Shown here in pieces: positions 36,596-45,212 of a DNA stretch of 64,000 bases; position 1 is the stretch's first letter; every line of letters starts with the position of its first letter. Made by a program: the position numbers and the translations under genes. The notes beneath the pieces are model-generated. The model did not search any database and was not told the origin of the DNA. It was given only the letters and a program-made list of their open reading frames with translations. The stretch comes from Marinobacter psychrophilus (lineage in GTDB: Bacteria; Pseudomonadota; Gammaproteobacteria; Pseudomonadales; Oleiphilaceae): NCBI RefSeq assembly GCF_001043175.1, contig NZ_CP011494.1:248001-312000 (forward strand), written 5' to 3'.

Positions 36596-37498
36596 CTACG
36601 GATAGCGTCCGGCAAGCCGATTTTCTACTAGTTCTGCTAAAATCGTATTGGCTAGCCGCATGACCGAGTTTGGATTCTCACCTTGCCGACGAGAAGCAAT
36701 CACCGGGACATTGATGTTGTCGTCTTCAAGGGACATGTAGACGACGCCTTCTCGCTGCAGTCGCTTAACCTGTTCCGGCACCAGAGTAAATCCCATATCT
36801 GAGGCCACCAATGACAGAGCTGTTTGCAAGTCATTAACTCGCTGTATCACATTGATGCGCAAGCCGCGTCTGTGAAACAGCCCTTGAGTTAGTTCCGTAA
36901 AGTTTGGGCCGACACTGGAGGGGAAGGCAATCATCGGCCATTCCGATAGCTCTGTCATAGACGGCGGGTGCCGTGTGATCGGGCTACCTGCAGGTACGGC
37001 GGCGATCAGTGGTTCATCAAAGAGCAGTTCTTGCTCTACATCCGGGTCTTCAATGCGTACTCGACCGAAGCCGATATCGATCTTGCCGGCTTTGAGCGCG
37101 TCGACTTGTTCCTGTGTTTTCATTTCATGCAGGATAATTTCGAGATTCTTGTTACGACGCAGGCGCCTCACCATTAGCGGTAGCTGCCCATAAAATACAG
37201 AGGGTACAAATCCGATTGCGAATACGGTTTTTCGATTTTCGGCAATTCGCCTAGTGTCGTTCACCGCGGCATTTGCTTTATCCAAAATTTGTCGCGCCTG
37301 CTCCAAAAAGTAGACACCGCCGGTGGTTAACTCAAGGCCGCGAGGCTTGCGAATGAACAATTCCGCACCTATCTCCTGTTCCAGCTGTTTGATCGCCCGG
37401 GTTAGTGGTGGCTGGGCGATAAAAAGCTTTTCCGCCGCCCGAGTGAAATTCAAGCCTTCTGCAACGGCCACAAAATAGCGCAAGTGTCTAAGTTCCAC
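36596..37498 (-). CDS. catR: LysR family regulator, CatR/CatM/BenM-like
   Basis: A 300-residue LysR-type regulator. The N-terminal helix-turn-helix reads 'LNFTRAAEKLFIAQPPLTRAIKQLEQEIGAELF', as in CatR/CatM/BenM, and the effector domain contains 'IGFVPSVFYGQLPLMVRRLRR' and 'VASDMGFTLVPEQV'. Such proteins activate cat (and ben) genes when bound to cis,cis-muconate. It begins with GTG, five bases after a G-run. The gene is divergent from catB, and the matching operator at 37501-37515 overlaps its own ribosome-binding site, which would give tight autoregulation. Confidence 0.93.
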   Translation of the reverse strand: MELRHLRYFVAVAEGLNFTRAAEKLFIAQPPLTRAIKQLEQEIGAELFIRKPRGLELTTGGVYFLEQARQILDKANAAVNDTRRIAENRKTVFAIGFVPSVFYGQLPLMVRRLRRNKNLEIILHEMKTQEQVDALKAGKIDIGFGRVRIEDPDVEQELLFDEPLIAAVPAGSPITRHPPSMTELSEWPMIAFPSSVGPNFTELTQGLFHRRGLRINVIQRVNDLQTALSLVASDMGFTLVPEQVKRLQREGVVYMSLEDDNINVPVIASRRQGENPNSVMRLANTILAELVENRLAGRYP

Positions 37499-37500
37499 TC

Positions 37501-37515
37501 ATACCCCCAGGGTAT
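37501..37515. promoter_or_regulatory. CatR/BenM operator ATAC-N7-GTAT between catR and catB
   Basis: The site ATAC-CCCCAGG-GTAT is an exact match to the ATAC-N7-GTAT consensus described for BenM and CatM, which is itself a T-N11-A LysR box. It starts two bases upstream of the catR GTG codon and lies 90 bases before the catB start. It includes the G-run that serves as catR ribosome-binding site. Confidence 0.88.
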
Positions 37516-37604
37516 CGGTTGTTACTTAATCAATATTGGTTGATGTTCGTAAAACTGCGTACGTTAGTGATCAAAGGTTCTTTCACTTGCGATTCGGAGA
37601 GCAC

Positions 37605-38723
37605 ATGTCCGCAGCCATTCAGTCCATCGAGGCCATTTTGGTCGATATCCCGACCATTAGGCCGCACAAGCTATCTATGACAACTATGGGTGTTCAAACC
37701 ATGGTAATTGTGCGAATCAAGGATAGCGCTGGCCTTGAGGGATTGGGTGAAGCCACGACGATTGGCGGTCTTGCTTACGGGCCTGAAAGCCCAGAAAGTG
37801 TGAAACTTACCATCGACACCTATTTCAAGCCACTTCTGATTGATCAGCCGGCGGATGCAATCAATACCTTAAGGGTAAGGCTGAATTGCGCCGTTCGCGG
37901 AAACAACCTTGCCAAGTCGGCCATTGAAACTGCGCTGCTAGACATGCAAGGCAAGCGACTGAGCCGCCCGCTTTGTGATTTGTTGGGTGGTGCCCTGCAT
38001 CAGCATATTCCGGTTCTGTGGACTTTGGCCAGTGGCGATACCGAAAAAGATATAGAGGAGGCGCACAGCATTCTGGCCCAAAATCGCCACCGCGATTTCA
38101 AGTTGAAAATTGGTTCCCGCGCTTTGATGGACGACGTCCGCCATGTGGCCGCCATTAAAGAAGCCGTTGGTGACCGTGCCAGTGTTCGTGTGGATGTAAA
38201 CCAAGCGTGGGATGAAGCAACAGCCGTTAAGGGAATGGCTGAATTACAAGCTGCGGGCATAGATTTGGTTGAACAGCCTACCCCAATGAAAGATTTTGCT
38301 GCGCTGGTGCGGCTGTCCAAGAAATTTCACATCCCGATTTTGGCAGATGAATCTGTTGCCGATGCTAAAGACATGTTCGCACTTGCAGCCGCAGGGTTCT
38401 CAGGTGCGGTAGCCATGAAAATCGCAAAAGCGGGCGGTCCAGCGCGTGCGTTAGAGCAGGCAATGGTTGCGCAGGCTTCTGGCATCGGCCTTTACGGCGG
38501 CACATTGCTGGAAGGAACGATTGGTAGCGCTGCGTCATTGCACGCCTGGTCGACCCTGGAAACCCTGCATTGGGGAACTGAAATGTTTGGTCCGCTGTTG
38601 ATGAGAGACGACATCGTCGTCACGCCACTGAACTTTCATGACAACGGTGTCGATTTGCCGTCAGGTCCGGGCCTGGGTGTCGAAATCGACGAAGACAAAC
38701 TGACACATTACAGACGTAAATAA
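37605..38723 (+). CDS. catB: Muconate cycloisomerase
   Basis: A 372-residue enolase-superfamily enzyme that turns cis,cis-muconate into muconolactone. Catalytic lysine motif is 'RDFKLKIGS'; metal ligands are in 'VRVDVNQAWDE', 'DLVEQPTP' and 'ILADESVAD'; the second lysine is in 'AMKIAKAGG'. 'HKLSMTTMGVQTMVIVRI' is typical of CatB. ATG 37605 with GGAGA upstream is preferred to the open frame from 37536. It is the first gene of the plus-strand catBCA-benABCD run and has the CatR operator upstream. Confidence 0.95.
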   Translation: MSAAIQSIEAILVDIPTIRPHKLSMTTMGVQTMVIVRIKDSAGLEGLGEATTIGGLAYGPESPESVKLTIDTYFKPLLIDQPADAINTLRVRLNCAVRGNNLAKSAIETALLDMQGKRLSRPLCDLLGGALHQHIPVLWTLASGDTEKDIEEAHSILAQNRHRDFKLKIGSRALMDDVRHVAAIKEAVGDRASVRVDVNQAWDEATAVKGMAELQAAGIDLVEQPTPMKDFAALVRLSKKFHIPILADESVADAKDMFALAAAGFSGAVAMKIAKAGGPARALEQAMVAQASGIGLYGGTLLEGTIGSAASLHAWSTLETLHWGTEMFGPLLMRDDIVVTPLNFHDNGVDLPSGPGLGVEIDEDKLTHYRRK

Positions 38724-38757
38724 TCACACCGCAAGACGACGAAGTGGAGAATCTGAC

Positions 38758-39048
38758 ATGTTGTTTAAAGTCGAAATGAAAGTGAACTTGCCGACCGATA
38801 TGCCGGCTGATATCGCGGCCGACATCAAATTCCGTGAAAAGGCGTATGCCCAGCGTCTGCAAGAGAATGGCAAGTGGCGTCATTTGTGGCGGGTGGCCGG
38901 TAGTTACGCAAATGTGAGTATTTTTGACGTTGCGGACAACACCGAGTTGCAGGATCTGATCAGCAATCTTCCGCTATTTCCTTACATGGACATAGCCGTT
39001 GCCCCTTTGTGCCGCCATCCGTCTTCAGTTCGTGACGACGACAGCTGA
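38758..39048 (+). CDS. catC: Muconolactone delta-isomerase
   Basis: A 96-residue enzyme that isomerises muconolactone to 3-oxoadipate enol-lactone. The short protein begins 'MLFKVEMKVNLPTDMP' and contains 'EKAYAQRLQENGKWRHLWRVAGSYANVSIFDV' and 'LPLFPYMDIAV', all conserved in CatC, which forms a decamer. GGAG lies upstream. It is followed by a 110-base gap before catA, which may carry an additional promoter. Confidence 0.95.
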   Translation: MLFKVEMKVNLPTDMPADIAADIKFREKAYAQRLQENGKWRHLWRVAGSYANVSIFDVADNTELQDLISNLPLFPYMDIAVAPLCRHPSSVRDDDS

Positions 39049-39158
39049 TTGGGTGCATTCGTTATCGGCGCCAAGCTTTATTGTTTGGGCAAACCACAAC
39101 ATGTTGCGTATTGAAAAAAAGCTTTGAGCAACAAAAACAAAAGAATGAGGAAATCACA

Positions 39159-40100
39159 ATGACCGTCAAAATTATGCAATCCGATGAAGTTAAAGCGCTG
39201 TTGGGCAAAGTTGCCGGCTTCGACATGAACGGTGGCAACGAACGTACGAAAAAAATCGTTCACCGCGTTATGCACGATATTTTCCAGATCGTTGAGGACT
39301 TTGACGTCACACCGGAAGAATTCTGGAGCGCGGTTTACTACGTGGGTGAGTTGGGTGCCAACGGTGAAGCTGCCTTGCTGGCGCCAGGCTTGGGGATGGA
39401 CCGTTATCTCGACATTCGCCAAGACGCTGAAGACGAACAGGCCGGCCTGGCCGGAGGCACTCCACGTACGATTGAAGGACCTCTGTACGTTGCAGGCGCC
39501 CCGGTCAGCGACAGCTTTTCCCGTATGGACGATGGTTCCGACACAGAGGCCGAGATTGTTCTGATTAAGGGGCAAGTTACCGACGAAAACGGTGTGCCGC
39601 TGGCCCAAGCTGTTGTCGATATCTGGCACGCAGACACCAAAGGCGCCTATTCCTATTTTGATCAGTCGCAAAGTGAGTACAACCTGCGTCGCCGCATTAC
39701 CACCGATGCGGAAGGCCGTTACGCAGCGCAAAGCATTATGCCTTCGGGTTACGGTTGCCCACCGGAAGGCTCCACTCAGAAGCTGCTGAATCATCTTGGC
39801 CGTCACGGCCAGCGGCCGGCACACATTCACTATTTTGTGTCTAAACCGGGTTATAAGCACCTGACCACGCAAATCAACATTGCCGGCGACAAGTACACCT
39901 ACGACGATTTCGCCTTTGCAACCCGCGAAGAGCTGGTGGTCACGGCCAATCAGGTCGAGCAGTCAGAAACCGCATGTCAGCACGGTGTTAGCGGGCCGGT
40001 CACCGAAGTTGAATTTAATGTGACTCTGGTCGCTACAGACAAGCCTGAACTTCAGGCGCGCCACGCACGTTTGCGCGCCCTTGAATCAGCTGCAGTCTGA
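39159..40100 (+). CDS. catA: Catechol 1,2-dioxygenase
   Basis: A 313-residue intradiol dioxygenase that opens catechol to cis,cis-muconate. The iron-binding tyrosines and histidines are visible in 'GYGCPPEGSTQKLLN' and 'RPAHIHYFVSKPGYKHLTTQIN', and the N-terminal helical linker domain used for dimerisation precedes them. ATG 39159 with GAGGAA upstream is chosen; the frame is open from 39081 but without support. It is placed between catC and benA, so ring activation and cleavage are encoded together. Confidence 0.96.
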   Translation: MTVKIMQSDEVKALLGKVAGFDMNGGNERTKKIVHRVMHDIFQIVEDFDVTPEEFWSAVYYVGELGANGEAALLAPGLGMDRYLDIRQDAEDEQAGLAGGTPRTIEGPLYVAGAPVSDSFSRMDDGSDTEAEIVLIKGQVTDENGVPLAQAVVDIWHADTKGAYSYFDQSQSEYNLRRRITTDAEGRYAAQSIMPSGYGCPPEGSTQKLLNHLGRHGQRPAHIHYFVSKPGYKHLTTQINIAGDKYTYDDFAFATREELVVTANQVEQSETACQHGVSGPVTEVEFNVTLVATDKPELQARHARLRALESAAV

Positions 40101-40132
40101 GTTTTATTCAAGGTCAATTGGAGCCTAATGAT

Positions 40133-41509
40133 ATGAATAATAAATTTGAGAAACTCGCCGACAAGGTTCGCAATGCTGTTGTTGCAGATCCGGCTGCCGG
40201 CCGTTATCAGTGCGATCGCGGCATTTTTACCGACCGCGAACTGTTTGATCTTGAGATGAAGTACATCTATGAAGGCAACTGGGTGTATCTGGCTCATGAA
40301 AGTCAGATTTCAGAGCCGGGTGATTACTACACGGTAACTGTGGGCCGCCAGCCAGTGGTGATCACCCGTACCAAAGACAATGAGCTCAAGGCAATCCTGA
40401 ACACCTGTTCGCATCGTGGTGCCGTGCTGTGCCGCAAAAAGCGTGGTAACAAGGCGTCCTTTACCTGCCCATTCCATGGTTGGACATTCCGTAACGACGG
40501 CGAACTGTTAAAAGCCAAAGATCAGAAAAAAGGCGGATACCCGGAACAGTTTAATACCGACGGTTCGCACGATTTGAAGCAGATGGCCAAGTTCGGCAAC
40601 TATCGTGGTTTCCTGTTTGGCAGCTTGAGTGCAGACGTACTTCCTCTTGAAGAGCATCTGGGTGAAACCACCAAGATTATCGATAATATTGTAGACCAGT
40701 CTGAAGACGGCCTCGAAATCCTGCGTGGCAGCTCAACCTATACTTATGAAGGTAACTGGAAGATGACGGCAGAAAACGGTGCCGACGGTTATCACGTTGG
40801 TACGGTGCACTGGAACTACCTGTCTACCATGGGGCAGCGAAACTACGATAAGGGCGGTACGGAAGCAGTTGACGCCAAAAGTTGGTCAGCTGATGGTGGA
40901 TTCTATTCTTTCGAGCAAGGTCACATGATGCTGTGGACTCGCTTGCTGAACCCGGAAGTTCGACCGATCTTTGGTCAGTTAGAACGACTGGAAAAAACTT
41001 ACGGCAAAGACCGCGCAGACTCTATTGTGCGAACAACGAAAAACCTGTGCCTGTATCCGAACGTCTATCTGATGGATCAGTTTTCGACGCAAATTCGCGT
41101 GACTAGGCCTATCGACGTTAATAAGACTGAAGTGACCATATATGCCTTCGGGCCAAAAAACGAAGCGGCCGATCTGCGCGCTAAACGTATTCGCCAGTAT
41201 GAAGACTTCTTCAACGTAACGGGTATGGGTACCCCAGATGATCTAGAAGAGTTCCGCGCCTGCCAGAACGGTTATGAAGCCACAGATATGCGTTGGAACG
41301 ATTTAAGCCGCGGTGCAGCGCACTGGATTGACGGCCCAGACGACAACGCAAATAAGATTAACTTGAAGCCCACGATGAGCGGCGCAAGGCCTGACGATGA
41401 AGGCTTGTATGTGAATCATTACAAACATTGGCAGGTTGAAATGCTTCGCGCTATTGAAGCCGAAAGCGCTCGTTTCATTCCGGTTATGTCAGAGGAAACG
41501 TCGGTATGA
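40133..41509 (+). CDS. benA: Benzoate 1,2-dioxygenase large (alpha) subunit
   Basis: A 458-residue Rieske oxygenase. The 2Fe-2S ligands appear as 'CSHRGAVLC' and 'CPFHGW' (Cys-x-His, 17 residues, Cys-x2-His); the mononuclear iron site is 'ENGADGYHVGTVHWNY' with Asp, His and His. It adds both atoms of oxygen to benzoate, giving the 1,2-cis-diol acid. The start is ATG 40133 with TTGGAG upstream. The stop overlaps benB by 4 bases. Benzoate is the expected substrate, though toluates are often accepted. Confidence 0.95.
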   Translation: MNNKFEKLADKVRNAVVADPAAGRYQCDRGIFTDRELFDLEMKYIYEGNWVYLAHESQISEPGDYYTVTVGRQPVVITRTKDNELKAILNTCSHRGAVLCRKKRGNKASFTCPFHGWTFRNDGELLKAKDQKKGGYPEQFNTDGSHDLKQMAKFGNYRGFLFGSLSADVLPLEEHLGETTKIIDNIVDQSEDGLEILRGSSTYTYEGNWKMTAENGADGYHVGTVHWNYLSTMGQRNYDKGGTEAVDAKSWSADGGFYSFEQGHMMLWTRLLNPEVRPIFGQLERLEKTYGKDRADSIVRTTKNLCLYPNVYLMDQFSTQIRVTRPIDVNKTEVTIYAFGPKNEAADLRAKRIRQYEDFFNVTGMGTPDDLEEFRACQNGYEATDMRWNDLSRGAAHWIDGPDDNANKINLKPTMSGARPDDEGLYVNHYKHWQVEMLRAIEAESARFIPVMSEETSV

Positions 41510-41997
41510 GCCTGAGCCACCACGATATCGAACAATTTATCATCCGCGAGACGCGTTTTCTGGACGATCGCGATTGGAGCAATTGGTTGGCGTGCTATCA
41601 CGAAGACGCGACTTATTGGATGCCCGCGTGGGACGACAATGACGAGCTCACGGAAGATCCACAGAGCGAGATCTCGCTGATCTACTATCCCAACAAAGAA
41701 GGTCTGGAAGACCGGATTTACCGGATCGAGACCGAGCGCTCTGGAGCAAGCTCCATGCCAGAGCCGCGCACTACTCATTTTATCAGCAATCTGGAAGTGC
41801 TGTCTCAGGACGATAATAAAGTGACGCTACGGTTTAACTGGCTGACGAAAGCTTACCGTTATAAAAAGTCAGCGGAATTTTTTGGAACGTCTTTTTACAC
41901 CTTGGACGTCACCGGCGAGCAACCGCTAATCCGCGAGAAACGGATTGTTTTGAACAACGACTGCATCAATCAGGTGCTCGACGTATATCACCTGTAG
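41506..41997 (+). CDS. benB: Benzoate 1,2-dioxygenase small (beta) subunit
   Basis: A 163-residue beta subunit with the SnoaL/NTF2-like cone fold. The motifs 'FIIRETRFLDDRDWSNWLACYHEDATYWMPAWDDNDELT' and 'SLIYYPNKEGLEDRIYRIETERS' are conserved in BenB/XylY. It supports the alpha3-beta3 oxygenase. It starts inside the benA stop codon (ATGA) and is followed by benC. Confidence 0.95.
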   Translation: MSLSHHDIEQFIIRETRFLDDRDWSNWLACYHEDATYWMPAWDDNDELTEDPQSEISLIYYPNKEGLEDRIYRIETERSGASSMPEPRTTHFISNLEVLSQDDNKVTLRFNWLTKAYRYKKSAEFFGTSFYTLDVTGEQPLIREKRIVLNNDCINQVLDVYHL

Positions 41998-42017
41998 TGG
42001 ATGGGGAACGCATCACA

Positions 42018-43046
42018 ATGAGTTACAACATCGCACTTAACTTCGAAGATGGCGTGACACGGTTTGTGTCCTGCAACGAAGGCGAAACTGTCTTGGACGC
42101 GGCTTACCGCGCTCAGATAAACCTACCGATGGACTGTTCTGATGGCGTATGTGGCACCTGTAAAGGTGCTTGCCATCAGGGGAAGTTTGACATGGGTGAA
42201 GAGTACCTTGATGAAGCGCTGTCTGGGAGCGAGGCCGAACAGGGCATGGTGCTGACCTGCCAGATGATACCCTCCAGCGACTGCGTGGTAGAAGTGCCCG
42301 TTGCTTCGAGCATGTGCAAAACCGGTAATGCTCAGGTTGCGGGCACCGTAGCCGAGGTGAACCTGATTTCGCCGACGTCGATTGAATTGAAGATTACCGC
42401 GGATGAGGATCTGGCATTCTTGCCCGGCCAATACGTCAACATAAAAATTCCGGGCACGGAAGAAACCCGCGCGTATTCTTTTAGTTCAAATCCTGGTAGC
42501 CGAGATCTTAGCTTTCTGATTCGAAACATTCCGGGTGGTCTGATGAGTTCTTGGCTGGTTGGCAAAGCGCGCACTGGTGACAAGGTCGCTTTGACTGGCC
42601 CCATGGGCAGTTTTTACCTGCGTCCTATCGAACGTCCGGTGCTTATGCTTGCGGGCGGCACCGGCTTAGCGCCTTTCCTGGCCAAACTTGAATATATGAA
42701 GGCCAAAGGAAGTAAAACACCGACACATCTGATTTACGGCGTCAGTAATGATGATGACCTGGTGTACTTGAGTGCACTGGATCAATTTGTTCAAGAGCTG
42801 AAAGGCTTTAGCTATGTGACCTGTGTGTCCGGAGCAGAAAGTGATCATCCGCGTAAGGGTTACGTAACCCACCACATAGATGATACGTCGCTCAACGAAG
42901 GTGATGTCGATGTCTACCTTTGTGGGCCACCTCCGATGGTCGATTCGGTGCTCGGATTTTTCCGTGAAAAAGGTATCAAGCCGAACTCTTTCCACTACGA
43001 AAAATTCACAGCGAGCGCGCCTGGACCTGTAGAGAAAGTGGCATGA
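42018..43046 (+). CDS. benC: Benzoate 1,2-dioxygenase reductase
   Basis: A 342-residue electron-transfer protein: plant-type ferredoxin domain (cysteines in 'CSDGVCGTCKGACHQG' and 'LTCQM'), FAD-binding domain ('RAYSFSSNPG') and NAD domain ('LAGGTGLAPFLAKLE' ... 'VYLCGPPPMVD'). It passes electrons from NADH to the Rieske centre of BenA. ATG 42018 matches the family N-terminus 'MSYNIALNFEDGVTRF'; the upstream in-frame GTG 41997 overlaps the benB stop. Confidence 0.95.
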   Translation: MSYNIALNFEDGVTRFVSCNEGETVLDAAYRAQINLPMDCSDGVCGTCKGACHQGKFDMGEEYLDEALSGSEAEQGMVLTCQMIPSSDCVVEVPVASSMCKTGNAQVAGTVAEVNLISPTSIELKITADEDLAFLPGQYVNIKIPGTEETRAYSFSSNPGSRDLSFLIRNIPGGLMSSWLVGKARTGDKVALTGPMGSFYLRPIERPVLMLAGGTGLAPFLAKLEYMKAKGSKTPTHLIYGVSNDDDLVYLSALDQFVQELKGFSYVTCVSGAESDHPRKGYVTHHIDDTSLNEGDVDVYLCGPPPMVDSVLGFFREKGIKPNSFHYEKFTASAPGPVEKVA

Positions 43047-43822
43047 ATGCCCGCTTCACAAATAAGGTGATTGTGGTTACCGGTTCGGCCCAAGGCATTG
43101 GCAAACGTGTTGCCGAGCGGGCAGCCGCCGAAGGCGCCAGCTTGCTATTGGTAGATATTGCGGATTACGTGCATGACGTTGCCGCTGAATTGCGTGAGCA
43201 AGGCGCGAGTGCAGTTTCCATCCAGACCAACCTAGAGACTTGGGTCGGCGCCGAAAAAATTATGGCAGAGGCCCAAGAACACTTCGGTCGCATTGACATT
43301 CTGATCAACAATGTGGGTGGTACAATTTGGGCTCAGCCTTTTGACCAATACACTCCTGAGCAGATTGAAAAAGAAATTCAACGCTCACTATTCACTACGC
43401 TGTGGTGTTGCCGTGCTGTTCTGCCTTATATGCTGGAGCAGAAGGGCGGGGTGATTGTAAATGTATCATCGGTGGCGACCCGCGGGCTTATGCGCGTTCC
43501 TTATGGAGCGGCTAAAGGCGGAGTGAATGCCATGACCGTGAATATGGCGTTTGAGTACGCGGAGCACAACATTCGCGTCAATGCCGCAGCACCGGGCGGC
43601 ACTGAAGCGCCTCCACGCCTGACCCCGCGGAACAATGATGAGCAAAGTGAGCAAGACAAAGCCTGGTATCAGACTCTGATTGACCAGACAAAGGCGACCA
43701 GTTTAATGAAACGCTACGGTACGCTGGATGAACAGGCAGATCCTATTCTGTTTCTAGCATCGGATGCCGCCAGTTACATCACTGGAACAATACTTCCAAT
43801 AGCGGGCGGCGACCTAGGTTGA
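43043..43822 (+). CDS. benD: 1,6-dihydroxycyclohexa-2,4-diene-1-carboxylate dehydrogenase
   Basis: A 259-residue SDR that oxidises and decarboxylates the benzoate cis-diol to catechol. The cofactor motif is 'VTGSAQGIGKRVAERAAAEGA', followed by 'NNVGG', and the active site is 'NVSSVATRGLMRVPYGAAKGG' with Ser, Tyr and Lys. It overlaps benC by 4 bases and ends the ben operon; a hairpin with a T-run follows 80 bases later. Confidence 0.94.
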   Translation: MNARFTNKVIVVTGSAQGIGKRVAERAAAEGASLLLVDIADYVHDVAAELREQGASAVSIQTNLETWVGAEKIMAEAQEHFGRIDILINNVGGTIWAQPFDQYTPEQIEKEIQRSLFTTLWCCRAVLPYMLEQKGGVIVNVSSVATRGLMRVPYGAAKGGVNAMTVNMAFEYAEHNIRVNAAAPGGTEAPPRLTPRNNDEQSEQDKAWYQTLIDQTKATSLMKRYGTLDEQADPILFLASDAASYITGTILPIAGGDLG

Positions 43823-43902
43823 TGTAGATATTATCGCCCTTAGTGATGAGCTGATTAAAGCACCTATACTTCCCGGGTTGGACATTTAGTCATGCCTTTT
43901 TT

Positions 43903-43933
43903 GGCCCCCACTTCTGTGCGAGGGCCTTTTTTT
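43903..43933 (+). terminator. Probable intrinsic terminator after benD
   Basis: The outer stem GGCCC / GGGCC encloses a smaller CAC-TTCT-GTG hairpin and is followed by seven T. It would end the ben operon transcript before benE, implying that benE has its own promoter or depends on read-through. Confidence 0.7.
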
Positions 43934-43973
43934 GTGAACCGAATCTACAACAATTAACAATGGATTCAAGCCT

Positions 43974-45163
43974 ATGTCCAAATTTCTAAAAGATATCTCT
44001 ATGCCAGCTGTGGTTGCGGGCTTCCTCGCTGTACTTGTGTCCTATTCAGGGCCACTGGCTATCTTTTTCCAGGCTGGTGAAAGCTCCGGTATTTCGCCAG
44101 ACATGATGACGTCTTGGGTGTGGGCTATTTCGGTAGGGGCGGCCGTGTCAGGAATTGTTTTGTCCTTGTGGCTAAAAGTGCCGGTGATTACAGCGTGGTC
44201 TGCGCCCGGAACCGCTCTGCTTGTGTCGCTGTTTCCCGAGCTGTCACTGAATGAAGCTGTTGGTGCTTATATTACAGCAGCTATTATCATCTTTATTATT
44301 GGTGTTTCTGGCACTTTTGATGCGTTTGTACGAATTATTCCGAAGGGCATCGCGGCTGGCATGATGGCGGGCATTATTTTCCAATTCGGCGTAGGCGCTT
44401 TTACGGCTATTGAGTCTACGCCGGCCTTGGCCGTTGGAATGTTGTTATTTTATGTTGTATTTCGCCGCTTTGTTCCAAAATATACATTGGTTTTGCTGTT
44501 AGTGGTTGGCGTCATTCTAGCTGTGGTTTTGGAAGGTGCATCACTGTCGGGCGTACGCTGGGGTATGGCGTTGCCGCAATACATTCAGCCCGAATGGACG
44601 ATTGCATCTACGCTCAGCCTTGCGATTCCGCTGGTACTCGTCAGCCTGAGTGGACAGTTTTTGCCAGGCATGGCAATTATTCAGGGTGCGGGCTATTCCA
44701 TAAAAGCGAAGCCGGTTATCACCGTTACCAGCCTAGCATCGCTACCGATGGCCTTTTTTGGTGGTATCACCATTGTGGTGGCGGCCATTACAGCGGCTAT
44801 CTGTACCGGAAAAGACGTTCACTCAGACCCGTCACGGCGGTATGTCGCCGGTGTTTTTAACGGTTTTTTTATCTGGTCGGTGGTCTGTTCGCCGGCACTA
44901 TCGTCAGCCTTTTCACCTCCTTGCCTTCCGCATTTGTTGCGGTGCTTGCGGGCCTGGCGCTGCTCGGCGCGATCGCCGGAAACTTGTTCACGGCTATGGA
45001 AAATGCCGGCGATCGCGAGGCTTCGCTGATTACATTTATCGTAACGGCATCGGGTATGTCTTTATATGGCCTGTCTTCTGCTTTTTGGGGCGTGGTTATC
45101 GGCTACGCCTGCCATCTGATATTAAGTCAAAACCTTGCTCGTGTTCAGCAAAAGGACAAATAA
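43974..45163 (+). pseudogene. benE: benE benzoate/H+ symporter, frameshifted
   Basis: A BenE-family benzoate transporter split by a one-base loss. The first frame encodes a normal multi-helix protein from 'MSKFLKDISMPAVVAGFLAVLVSYSGPLAIFFQA' to 'RRYVAGVFNGFF', then goes out of frame and ends at 45029 after an unrelated Arg/Cys-rich tail. The correct continuation, 'YLVGGLFAGTIVSLFTSLPSAFVAVLAGLALLGAIAG' region, is read in another frame to 45163. The break lies in the seven-T tract at 44864-44870; eight T would restore a 396-residue protein of normal BenE length. Translation as is would give a 351-residue protein lacking the last helices. A sequencing error in the homopolymer is a real alternative to mutation. 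Confidence 0.85.
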
Positions 45164-45212
45164 ATAGGCCTATTTTGTTATACACATGATCAGCTCAGCT
45201 GGTGTTAGCGAA

